Below are positions 22,645-32,849 of a stretch of 64,000 nt of DNA, piece after piece (the first letter of the stretch is position 1; each line of letters opens with the position of its first letter). The stretch lies in NCBI GenBank assembly GCA_024663395.1, contig JANFAH010000010.1, positions 1,302,001 through 1,366,000 of the forward strand, written 5' to 3'. This stretch comes from Pisolithus tinctorius. Taxonomy: Eukaryota > Basidiomycota > Agaricomycetes > Boletales > Pisolithaceae. The position numbers and the translations under genes were made by a program. The notes beneath the pieces were generated by a model. It was not told the DNA's origin, did not search any database, and saw nothing but the letters and a program-made list of their open reading frames with translations.

Positions 22645-23130
22645 TCAACTGTCCAAGGCAAAAGCCTCTACCTCATCATCAGTGGGGTCATCCTCAGCCT
22701 CCTTGAGGGGGCAGTCTAGCTTGTCATTGTCCAACCCAGTAATGCAAGTTACAGTTGCATGGGTTTGCAACAACTGGTGGTATGGAAGCTGGCAGAATGC
22801 AGCAAAGTGGAGCTTGGAGATGGAGCCATCCAACTCAGCCAGCAGGTACAAGCCCCCAGTGGTCTGATGAAGGATGACCATGGGTCCTGTGTACCATGGC
22901 TTTGTCTTCCAGTTTAGTTCTTTTTCTACATGGGAGTTGTGAACAAGCATGAGGGTGACAGGAGTGAAGTTATAGTCTTTAATGTGGTGCTGGAGGGTGG
23001 CTTTGAACTGTTGGACAGACTGGAAGTGTGCATGGAGGATGTTATTGCAGACCTGGTCCAGGTCATCCTGACATGGCTTGTCCATGTCGCCCTTGTTGTG
23101 GTCATATGTGACAAGCCTGCAGCACACAAG
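22645..23130 (-). pseudogene. Ty3/Gypsy integrase C-terminal domain fragment
   Basis: The minus-strand frame encodes FKATLQHHIKDYNF, LMLVHNSHVEKELNWKTKPW, TGPMVILHQTTGGLYLLAEL and DGSISKLHFAAF, which match the integrase C-terminal GPY/F-type module of fungal Gypsy elements (usual form ...RYLGPMVVVRRTTGG). It ends in an acidic tail (EAEDDPTDDEVEAFALD). RT, RNase H and the integrase core are absent; upstream the frame is replaced by unrelated sequence near 23,130. Confidence 0.85.
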
Positions 23131-23204
23131 ATTGGAGGCTTCACATTGCACTCTAACACTTATTTTTGTACAGAGTGTTGGATATCTGTGGTGGACAAGA
23201 CAAA

Positions 23205-23325
23205 TCCAAATGCATTTCAGCAAGGAGGTATGTGTAAGGTTGTAGTAGGGTTGTCTCAAGCTCATGTGTGTGAAGTGTACTGTATGGTATTCACACAGTA
23301 AGATGTAGAGACAAAAAGATAGCTA
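23205..23325 (+). repeat. Dispersed repeat family R1 (copy 2)
   Basis: Contains gtgtgaagtgtactgtatgg and cacagtaagatgtagagac, aligned with 1,490-1,640. The stretch 23,325-23,640 is purine-rich (gaaaagaaaagaaaagaaaa near 23,490) with no gene. Confidence 0.5.
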
Positions 23326-23645
23326 TGTAAAATTTTCGAGGCAACATTTATATACAAGGAGGCATGTGATACCTTGGTATCACATGCCCATACTAGGTAG
23401 CCACTACTTTTGGGGTATAACCCCTAACACCCTCCCCTGCAGAGCCAACCTAGGCTCAGAAAGTAAAGAGAAAAGGAAGAGACAAAGAGAAAAGAAAAGA
23501 AAAGAAAAAGACAGTTGCATGAAGGTTAGGCTTTGCAAACTAATACTTTGAGGGTTAGGCCTCAAAGTCCAAATGCAGAGAAGGGGTGTTGAACCCAATC
23601 CTTTAATTGGAGAGTTGAGTCTCCAGAGGGAACACTCCCTCACAT

Positions 23646-24588
23646 TCATGACCTATCCTCATCCTTGAATAGGTCATCAGTCATTTCACCCTCCTCAGGC
23701 TCAGAGTCTTTAGCAGGGGGATTTCCCCTGACAGTGGACACTCCCCCCACAAGGACAGTGGGGGAGGTCATAGATGAACACTGCAGAGGCAAACATGGAG
23801 ATGATCTGCTGATTGTCAGCCCATAAGGGCATGTGACCCAGAGGGACCTGGTTGATGGTGCAACCAATGGCTTGAGCCTGACGCTTGTACCACTCCCTTG
23901 ATCTGACATTGCTTGGGGGGCAAGGTTCAGTGAGAGCCTTCCGCAGGGGCTCAATTTTTGCCATAACCTGAGGGTTATTCTCCCCTCCATTGGCAATGAT
24001 GCTGTTGACATACTCTTGACCAGCTTGTCAAGCCCATTGTAGCATGTTGTCAGTGTCATACATGCTGACCCTGTTAGCAGCAAGATATGCTGCAATCAAG
24101 GCCCTGTCAACTGAGGTGGTGAACTCACTGTCCCAGGGATGTGATGTGCCTTTGACTGGGCTGACTTCTCCCCAGTTGAGGAGGGACTGATATCATCCCC
24201 TTACTGCAAGTAGGCAAGCCAACTCATGCATCCAGACATTTCAAGCCCTATGGCTCTGGGGAACTGGTGCCAGGCACTCATAAAGGAGGAACCCTTGGAT
24301 GTTGCACAGAGATGGAGGGTCAGCCTCTGTGTCAGAGTCATCTGGCCTGCTAGATGTCTCCAGTACCCCTGGGAGCATGGCCATGAGTGTGAACTTGCTG
24401 TCTTTTCCCCAGTGAGGGTGCCTCTGTTCTTTGTTGATGAACTCCCTCCAAGCTTTGACAGAGCTGTTGAGGGGAGGGGCATTTGATGGTAGCTCAGGAA
24501 TGCCCCTAGACTTCCCACCAGAGGGCTTGGCCCCTTTTGGCTTGCAAGGAGGTTGTGTCCTTGTGGAGGACTGAGCTTGGGAGCTCAT
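23646..24588 (-). pseudogene. Hypothetical protein, frames broken; possible retroelement-associated gene
   Basis: No family recognised. The minus strand starts near 24,588 (MSSQAQSSTRTQPPCKPKG), a Pro/Ser/Lys-rich segment, then SVKAWREFINKEQRHPHWG, an acidic patch, and a second block NPQVMAKIEPLRKALTEPCP, REWYKRQAQAIGCTINQVPL, LWADNQQIISMFASAVFIYD (23,964-23,740), ending near 23,646 in an acidic tail (KDSEPEEGEMTDDLFKDEDR). The blocks lie in different frames with stops near 24,190 and 24,020. The basic-then-acidic layout and retroelement setting suggest a gag-like or element-captured gene, but that is a guess. Confidence 0.4.
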
Positions 24589-24990
24589 CAGGAATTGTGG
24601 TCATGAATGCATCTTCCAACCAAAATTTCATTGTGAGCTTAACCCAATTGAAATGGTAAGTATGTTACTATAATTTATTCTAATACACATGCTCAATGTT
24701 GCAATTTTATGAAGTATTGGGGGTGGTGCAAATACTGTTACTGCCAGGTGCCCAAATCAAACTTTGCTGCTGCAAAAGAAGCTGTGAGAGAAATTTTGGA
24801 TTCATGCCCAGAAGATGTAATTCATCAATGCATCAATTGTTCATACTGGTTTATGAGTGCATACAGGCTAGGTCTCACAGGGCAAGCAGCAGAATGGGCA
24901 GTTCACAAATGGAAGCAACATCAACAGGTCTCTCAGCATGCAATGATGTCAATTGAGGCAGTTCTTCACCCCAGTAGATGCATTAGATAA
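24575..24990 (+). pseudogene. DDE transposase, C-terminal fragment
   Basis: The plus strand reads GHECIFQPKFHCELNPIEM up to 24,656, then an intron with a GTAAG donor and an AG acceptor near 24,714, then YWGWCKYCYCQVPKSNFAAA and a helical tail VIHQCINCSYWFMSAYRLGL...HQQVSQHAMMSIEAVLH. HCELNPIE is the region carrying the last catalytic acidic residue of DDE transposases, followed by the usual basic helical tail in basidiomycete copies. The first two acidic residues are missing because the element is truncated. The stop is near 24,990. It is a possible source family for the TA-flanked palindromic elements in the window, but no link is shown. Confidence 0.6.
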
Positions 24991-25275
24991 TACCCACCCC
25001 CTAAAAAGAGGTCTTTTATTCTTTCAAAACTTGAAAAAATTTGGCTGTTCAAAAAGCTCATGGGAATAACATTTCAAGTGCATATTTTGATGTATTTCAT
25101 CTCTCTGGATCCAAATCTGACATTGGTTTGGCACCAAAAACTCACCTTCATTCACTAACAAATTGGTTGAGTTTGCTTGTCCACAACTGTAGTACCCACA
25201 ACAGTAAGTAAAGAAGCCATAAAACAAATAAAATAGAAATTAATACCCAATCCCATAGTAAGGAGATCTCTCTCC

Positions 25276-25320
25276 TTACACCTGAAGGGAGCTTTAGATG
25301 TTGACTGTCCCCAGTCAACC
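25276..25320 (+). repeat. Hairpin repeat H, copy 3
   Basis: ttacacctgaagggagcttt followed by agatgttgactgtccccagt. The arms tgactg/cagtca are intact. The interval 24,991-25,275 shows no gene. Confidence 0.55.
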
Positions 25321-25389
25321 CGAAGAGAGGAAGCACCAGTACTAGTGAGCATAAACACTGAAATGAATGACCAAGACACTCAACAAGCA

Positions 25390-26860
25390 ATGCGAGGGAA
25401 GGGGGACTGTTGATCAACAACAACAACTCGAAGCGCTACAAGCCAAGAGGAGGCCACAGAGGGGACTGCGACGAACCAGTCGCAAAAGGATTGAAGGGAA
25501 ATGGGGCACCCAGTCCAAAGACATTCGCAATTTCATCCACAGCTGCCTCTGACAACCAAATGGGGCATATCTCTGCAACGACGGTGCGGAATTTCACGAA
25601 TGCGGTGTCGACAGGAAGGGTTAATCGAGGAGAGTGTACGTCCGAAAGGGCGAGAGGCGCGACGGCGAAATGGGGGAGATATGTGGGAAAGTGTTCAGGG
25701 GGAGGGGGAGAGGAAGACTCCCGTGCGACAACGGCTGGGGCGATCGACACAAAACAATGGAGACTCGTGGACGACCTCTAGGCAAGTCTTGCACAAAAGG
25801 AATCACATCAATTGAAGTGCCCAACCTTGAGATATTCACAAGATTGTCTTGCAGATCTATGAATGCAAAAATGGCCATATCTCAACAACAGCTGCATGGA
25901 ACAGCAAACAAGGAGTTGACCGGAAGAGCTCATTGAGGAGAGTATGCGACCTAAAAAGCAAGACACATGACAGCGAAACGAGCGAGGCGCACGAGGGTCT
26001 TCGAGAGTGTGCCCTCCCAGAAACTGCAGAATTTCTCTGGAACCGCTTGGTGCATCAAAGCATTCTAGGTATTGCTGGAGAGCTCTCGTCAAGCAGTACA
26101 ACCGCGCGGAAAATTGAGGGGCGTGATGGTGAAATGTGTGAGATACACAAGGACATGTTCAGGGAGGAGGAGGAGAGGGAGACCCTCGCATGACAACAGT
26201 TTGGGCAATCAACATGAAACCTCGGGTGCTTACAGCCAGCCTGTAAACGAGCTGGGAACAAAAGGAATCATATCAACCTGACCTCCCAACCTCGAGATAC
26301 TTGCAAAGTTGTCTTACAGACCTCTGAATGCTAAAACGGCCATATCTCGACAATGACTGCACGGAACTCCGTGGATGAGGAGTCAATGGGAAGGGCTCTT
26401 CAAGAGGGATGAACGACCCGAAAAGCGAGAGGAGTGATGCAGAACTGCATGAGCGACTATGGCAAGACCTCGAGCATGGACCTCTGCACAAACATGCAAA
26501 TACCTCTGGGACCACTGGACACGCCAAAACGTTCTTTGCATCCCTGGAGAGGCCTCGATGAGTAGTACCAGTCTGCCAAAAAGCGAGAGACCCGGCGCAA
26601 AATCGCACAGGTTACAGCCAGAAGACCTCATGCACACAAAATGCGGAATAACTCTGTAACCACTGAGCGCACCTGAACGTTCTTGGGCTCTCTGGAAAGC
26701 GCTCGCCAAGTAGTACAAGGTTGCGGGAAAGCGAGAGGCTTGGCAATGAGGGGCGCGAGATACAATCTTGATGTGCTGGCCTTGCTCAGTTGGGAACAGG
26801 ATGAGTGTGTGTACAAACAGAAAAACTAAGTAACACAAAAATGACCAAAGAAAAATGATG
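25390..26860. repeat. CpG-rich block of degenerate repeats
   Basis: Two word sets recur at irregular spacing. Set one is ggccatatctc.acaa...ctgcacggaact, seen near 25,563 (altered), 25,869 and 26,337. Set two is gcggaat..ctctg.aaccac....acgttctt.g followed by ctgga.ag.gctcgtcaagtagtac and gcgagaggc, seen near 26,030, 26,495 and 26,640. The block keeps many CpG sites while its surroundings are CpG-poor. Long frames on both strands overlap each other and show no motif, so I do not call a protein. Function unknown. Confidence 0.6.
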
Positions 26861-26984
26861 AAAAGCGAAGTCTATATAGCACATGAAAGAGACCGTGCCG
26901 AAGCGAGGTTACCACTCTATGAGGTCCACTGCATCAGGAAATTAATCGATGTCTATCGTGCCTTTCACACGCATGGATAGTCAA

Positions 26985-27230
26985 AAAAGTCCGGATAGTC
27001 GCCAGGACTATTTCTAGTAGATTTGATTTCTATTTTGACTATCCATACTATTTTTCTGACTATCTGTACTATTTTTCTGACTATCTGTCTATTTTTCTGA
27101 CTATTCATACCATTTCTGTCTGACTATCCAGTCTATTTTTGACTATTCATTGACTATCCACACTATTTTTTTTGACTATTTGTACTATTTGTGACTTTTC
27201 AGACTTTTTGCAAGGGCAACTTTTTTGATA
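26985..27230. repeat. Minisatellite of tgactatccatactattttt type
   Basis: About ten imperfect units of roughly 18-24 bp built on tgactatctgtactattttt, strongly pyrimidine-biased on this strand. The stretch 27,231-27,520 has no gene. Confidence 0.8.
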
Positions 27231-27523
27231 GCAGGCTCACATAGTTCACAAACAATGCATCACGAGATCTCATTCACAAAGTGTAGTAGGAAAAAAAAAT
27301 TAAAATGAGTGTAGTAAGTGCTTGCATCTTGATTCAAGCACAAGTGGGGATTGGACAGCAGAAAGAATGATTAAATGTTTATGCTAACAGGCATCCAAGT
27401 GATTGGGGGAGGGATGGGAGAGTATGCGATATATGTATGAAATATTCTGCACTGCACGATGTAGGGGATTGTGATGAGGGGACATCCAGCCAAGTCCATC
27501 CTGTCAACTTGTCAGCAAGATAC

Positions 27524-30216
27524 TCATAGTGTACACAAAATCTCACAGATGCTTTGACATAAATCAGTATTAACAGCAAAATAAAGCTCATCCATCAGGT
27601 CACCTGGAGAACTGCCATCATCCAATGTCTCTGTGGAGGGGATAACAAGGGTGTGAGCCATAGCAATGATCTCACTCATCACAGCGTTATTGTGTTTAGA
27701 AATGGATGCATGATAGTTGTGAGTGCTGGTGCCCCAATTCTGCTCAGAGAATGCCAGTGCACTCGATGACTCCTTCCCAGACACTTTGTTGAGCTTGAGC
27801 AGAGTTTTTGCCATCACCCTCATACCATGGGTACTCATTTGATCATCGACCTGCACCTCCCCCCTTTGGAATAGCTGAATGGCATGCTCAAGCTAGAGTA
27901 ACAGTTAAAACTGCAGATCAATGACTGACAAAGAGTTATGTACTGCAGCAGCACAAAGGGAAAGCACCCCTCTGACAGCATGTTTCTTCATTGCATTGGT
28001 GCCCAGTCCTGGAATGTCAGGGCATCTGATACAAGGCCAAAGATGGGCATGTGCAAAGAGTTGCAGAATGAAGTGTGATTGATAAGCATGTGCCAGGTTT
28101 GTTGCATCAAGGTCTTGATATAGGAAGGAAAGCAGTCCATCTATGAGTTCATTGCAAGTCCACCTGACAGCAGTGGCAGACTGTGCATCATCATCCGGAT
28201 CTGATGCAAGAAAATGAGCAATGAGTGTGATGGCAGTAGAGCTGAAGTTGCTGTGCCACAGACCAAGTTGCCAAGTTGCCTGCCCAAAAAATGAGTCAAG
28301 CATCTAGTTTAAGTGTAAACAGAATAATCTTACCAGCATGAAAGTTGGCATCCCTGGGCATACATGAGAATTGAAATCTGAGACAAGGGAGGTCATGATA
28401 ATGCGAAGTGCAGTCATGAGCTCCAGATCTGGGATTGCCCATGGATCAGGGAAGGACCCAGCCCACATGAGGAGAGTGGGAAGCATTTGTTTTGACCATC
28501 TTCTATCCTCTTGCAGCTCTTCAGGCAAGTTTGCATTGATGAAACATATGTGCCTGCAAGTTGTGCTGTTGGTCCCCGTCAAAAGTGGCTGATCTGATGT
28601 GGAACTTGCTAAGGCCAACTCCCTCGATTCCTGAGTCATAGCTTTAGTTCCACACTGGCTACTGTCACTAACCTTCGCTTTCTTTGCCAGCTTGTCAATT
28701 CTGATATTAGTCTGTGACTCAACATAGGTTAGCAATGACTGACCTTAAGTGAACCAGAGGACATACCATTGTAGTAATGTGCAGCTCCTTTACAACCTTC
28801 ATGTGAACATTTACATCATGGAGGTCACAGAAAGAACCCCCATCATCCACATTCTCAACTTCGGATGAGGAGACATATTCAACATTGTCGCAATCAGCAT
28901 GCCTGCACTTCAAGCCAGCCTGCACTGCATGGGAAATAGGATTTTCGACCTCGAGATCGCTCTTGGCATCAGCACTTGTGTTAGTAGTGTGTGCCATAGC
29001 CTAGAAATAGGACCAGTGTGTGTATGTGAGACTCATGGGCTTTCGTGATCCAAAGAAAAATACCTCTACAGGTTTCTGGTACTGTGTAAACTTGGCAGAG
29101 ATGGTAAGGGGGTCCCTGAAGTAATGTTCATCCTCATTGTGGGCTGCTGCAGGAATGTCATTGCTGATCATATGGTGTTCAGTGCTTTCCTGTGGTGTAG
29201 CATGCTCCTGATCATCCTCTACAAAGGAAATTTCTGAACTGACACTGGTGGCTTTAGTTGTTAAGGATGGGACAGTGGAAGGGGGCAGGTTAGGCGTCCC
29301 ATCAGTTTGAACCTGGGAGCCTGATGTTACAGAGTTGCAGGGGGTACCATTTCCAACAGGTGCGATGCTGCTGGCCCAGCTCTTGATGCAACCAGCCAAA
29401 AGGGTCCTATTGTTCGGGGTGCTAATGTTCCAGGTAAGGTTCAGCCAAAATAAAGTCAATTCAGTGAGCAGAAGGAGCATCATGCAAGGGAAGAGCACAA
29501 CATACTGGGACTTTCCTAGGTTGGGTGCATGTGCTGAAGTTGCCACATCGTCACCCAGCAGCTCAGTCATATTGTGTCATCTTGGCAGCTTATCACTCGA
29601 GCCCAAAAAATCATCATCAGTCACATGGTGAGCTTCTACTTCTATATTTGCAACTGTTGATTGATTATCAGCATCCAGAACCAATGAATTATGAAATTTG
29701 CAACAGCACCTTCACCACAAGGCAAGTCAGATATATTTGTAGGTCTGCCTTGCCTGCCCTTCGGTCTCAGTTTTGGCTTCACAGGCTTCGCTTTGACAGC
29801 ATCTTGCATCGCCTGCTCTACCTCCATGGTCACCTCCATCTCTGAGATCTGGGTGCAGCCCTGTTGAACTGCAGTGGTGCAGGCATCACTCAAGTCCTTC
29901 GCACACAAGTCATTGGCTTTCTTCTGGCTTGAAGTACATTGTTTAACCTGTGCATCAAGAACTATTTGTCCTGGGTGTAGATTAGCCTTTTCTCTTTGTG
30001 GACAATGACTTCTAGAAGAATTGTCAGCTGTGCCTGCTCCTCCTGCCAGGCTTGCTCAGCAGCCTTGCACCACTTTCTCTCTTTGGCCTTGGCCATCATT
30101 GTCTCCTTGTCATCAGTGTCATATTGGATGGCATCATCTGATACCTGGGTCCAGTTGATGACAACCTGGCCTTTGTTGTTATTGTCAGTTGCAGTGATTG
30201 GCCTCAATTTGGACAT
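27524..30216 (-). CDS. Hypothetical Agaricomycete-type protein, multi-exon (family F), probably degraded
   Basis: Function unknown. The likely start is at 30,216 (MSKLRPITATD), followed by a charged helical N-terminus (KERKWCKAAEQAWQEEQAQL). Coding blocks then follow on the minus strand: 29,908-29,700 (basic linker KPKLRPKGRQGRP); 29,430-29,070 (Ser/Thr-rich, ending DPLTISAKFTQYQKPVE before a GT donor); 28,990-28,780 (acidic, MKVVKELHITTM); 28,760-28,330 (EELQEDRRWSKQMLPTLLMW); 28,290-27,905 (NELIDGLLSFLYQD, HFILQLFAHAHLW); 27,850-27,524 (ALAFSEQNWGTSTHNY). Several junctions fit short introns. The last block matches the end of the second copy at 39.5 kb (NNTVWGAATRHCLKPI), so the two are one family. 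No domain name recalled. Low CpG suggests methylation and silencing. Confidence 0.5.
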
Positions 30217-30336
30217 AATGGATAGGATGTGAAAGACAGACACAAAGGGCTTAGCAGCCTACAAGTATCAATTTTTTGAACTCAGCCTACCACTCTCACA
30301 GGGGTCTCATGGGTTCAACCCCTAAGAGGGGGATAC

Positions 30337-30861
30337 TGTCATAGTCATGTCTCAACCCCAGCTGGACTTGGCCTTGTATCCATTTAGCCTGGCCTTGGTC
30401 TCACCAAATTCTTATCCCGAGATGTCCTAGTGCAGTGAACATGGCTTTGCAGTGCATGTCACTTCAGTTAAGCTCTGCCTGGCCTTGTCCCTGGTCCACC
30501 CTGTCCTGGTCTCTGCTACCTTAGTCATACATTAGTAATACTTGTCTTACCAATCACCTTAACAATCTTTGTGAGACTGGCATTACTGGTCTCCATACTA
30601 TAGTTGTCTCTAGTATATAAACTCATAGATACTCAGCCTGTAGTCTTCAGTCTGAAATCAACTAAGTTACTCTGATAATCCCACCTTGGCCTTGGACTCA
30701 GACTGAGACCCATGCAAGGGAATAGTGCTGTAACCTCAGTTGCTAAGTCCAATCAGTCCACCCCTCTTGTATCTTCAACTTTCCTCCTGATCCTGACCCC
30801 TCAGCCTCACACCTGCCTCAGTCTCTGGTCTGGCTTCAACCCAGACACCCTGAACTTGACA
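30337..30861 (+). mobile_element. LTR family L3, with polypurine-like tract upstream
   Basis: A 525-bp block starting TGTCATAGTCATG and ending ACCCTGAACTTGACA. It is preceded by cctaagagggggatac, which looks like a polypurine tract, so this may be a 3' LTR. A TATA-like tract (agtatataaactc) lies near 30,612. Its last 120 bp are repeated inverted at 32,674-32,796, on the far side of the palindromic element. Confidence 0.75.
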
Positions 30862-32673
30862 TGAGTGACAAAAGTGTTGCAATGTTTGTGAGGTGTGATT
30901 TGCTGCCAATGTAGCTCAGGCTATTCTGCATGGATAATCATGATACCTATACCATTGGAAAGGGGTGACTCTAAGCTTTCCAGAGCACTAAGGTTCAGTC
31001 CAAACAAAGCAATACATGCCAAGATACACCCTATTCTTTCCAAAAAGTGCATTGCAACACTTTTGTCCCTGACTGGTGAAATAGTGAAAAGTGACCTTCT
31101 GATGGGATTGAGGGCATGAAGGATGGGAAAATATGATCACATAATAAACCACATGATCATCCAGATGATTTGTCAGCATGTAAACAATGACAAACATTGG
31201 ACTTGTACCATTAACCCTCCCTCTTTTACCACAACTCATGAAATCATCTCTCTAGCTCACATGGTCATTTTCTCAAGGAATTCTTACCAAATACTGGTGG
31301 CCACCACAGTGCCATCAGTATAACATGCTCTCAGAACCATCAGTCCCTTAAAGAACCTGCTGTCAGTCATTCCCTGGACTGTTTACCCCCCCATTGTCAT
31401 GACCATGACACCAGCATAAGCCCCTAACACCTACTCCGCCCTTTTCCAACATGTTCCCACGCTTCTCCGCCCTCCTCCGATGTGTTCCCATGCTCCTCTG
31501 ACCCTCCTGACACATCTCCACACCTCTCTGAGGTCCCCTGTCCATGTTCTGACCAACTCCGCTCAACTCCGCCCTAAGGTTGGTCACGTGGGCTGTCGGA
31601 CTTGCGGCCCTGCATTCTAGATAGGGTTCTGCCCTCATGTTGGTTTTCTCCATTCTTCCGCTCCTTTGGTATTTACCCTCTCTTCCTTGTTGTAGTAGTT
31701 TCCTTGTCTCAGTTAAGGACTCTAACCCACTTTACACTTATTGGTTTACATTCTGTACTGCACCGCCCTTGACCTACATTGTATATAAGGCCACGTAGTA
31801 CTCTGATGTAATCAGTACAAATATCGAATAAAGTCCCCACCTTTGACTCCCTCTCAGTCCCCTCTGGAGTTTCATCTCCACTCCCTCTGAGTCCACTCCA
31901 CCTCTGAAATACAAGGGCTGAGCTCATGCAAGGGGGCAGCACACTAGCTGAACCCAATGCCCTCTCATCTGACCTCCGACCTCTGATCTCCAGCTCCGAC
32001 TCCGACCTCAGCCTCTGAAACTTCCCTTCATACCCCTCTGCTCACTGTTCATCGAATATCTTGCCACCCAGTGGTCAGATTCGCTTCAGACTTTGACCAC
32101 TGTACTCCACAGCACAACCCACTCCAACTCCGCCCTAAGAAGGAGCCAGGGGTGTTGTCCGACTTTGACAGACAGCAGGTTCTTTAAGGGACTGATGGTT
32201 CTGAGAGCATGTTATACTGATGGCACTGTGGTGGCCACCAGTATTTGGTAAGAATTCCTTGAGAAAATGACCATGTGAGCTAGAGAGATGATTTCATGAG
32301 TTGTGGTAAAAGAGGGAGGGTTAATGGTACAAGTCCAATGTTTGTCATTGTTTACATGCTGACAAATCATCTGGATGATCATGTGGTTTATTATGTGATC
32401 ATATTTTCCCATCCTTCATGCCCTCAATCCCATCAGAAGGTCACTTTTCACTATTTCACCAGTCAGGGACAAAAGTGTTGCAATGCACTTTTTGGAAAGA
32501 ATAGGGTGTATCTTGGCATGTATTGCTTTGTTTGGACTGAACCTTAGTGCTCTGGAAAGCTTAGAGTCACCCCTTTCCAATGGTATAGGTATCATGATTA
32601 TCCATGCAGAATAGCCTGAGCTACATTGGCAGCAAATCACACCTCACAAACATTGCAACACTTTTGTCACTCA
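30862..32673. mobile_element. Palindromic element P2, interrupted by a solo LTR
   Basis: The arms are nearly identical to element P1 (17,859-19,427): left 30,862-31,394, right 32,171-32,673. The ends read CATGAGTGACAAAAG rather than CAGTGAGGGACAAAAG and lack flanking TA. The central part of the palindrome is replaced by an L1 LTR, and a short piece of the right arm (the complement of attccctggactgttt) is missing next to it. The inverted symmetry continues into the flanking L3 sequence. Confidence 0.85.
31395..32170 (+). mobile_element. Solo LTR, family L1, inside P2
   Basis: Starts TGTCATGACCATGACA and ends GACTTTGACA, collinear with 1812-2638 but missing about 50 bp. It keeps more CpG sites (for example cgcccttttcc, ctccgccctcctccgatg) than the 1.8-kb copy. 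No clear target duplication; the right border coincides with a deletion in the host element. Confidence 0.85.
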
Positions 32674-32796
32674 TGTCAAGTTCAGGGTGTCTGGGTTGAG
32701 GCCAGACCAGAGACCAAGGCAGGTATGAGGCTGAGGGGTTGGGATCAGGAGGAAAGTTGAAGATACAGAGGGGTGGACTGATTGGACTTAGCAACA
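32674..32796 (-). repeat. Inverted 3' end of LTR family L3
   Basis: tgtcaagttcagggtgtctg through ggactgattggacttagcaa is the reverse complement of the last 120 bp of 30,337-30,861. It ends abruptly at a fragment of the palindromic-element terminus. Confidence 0.85.
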
Positions 32797-32848
32797 TTGG
32801 CAGCAAATCACACCTCACAAACATTGCAATGCTTTTGTCCCTCACTGT
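32797..32848. mobile_element. Terminal fragment of P-type element
   Basis: The 52 bp ending cttttgtccctcactg, followed by TA (32,849-32,850), are the right terminus of a P1-like element. Immediately beyond, the Gypsy C reading frame continues, so this marks an original TA insertion site into the retroelement. The matching left terminus is not present. Confidence 0.75.
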
Positions 32849-32849
32849 A

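Noticed and set aside
25436..26838. Long open frames on both strands of the CpG-rich block
   Set aside because: Stop-poor because of GC content; frames on opposite strands overlap and shift between repeats; no recognisable motif.
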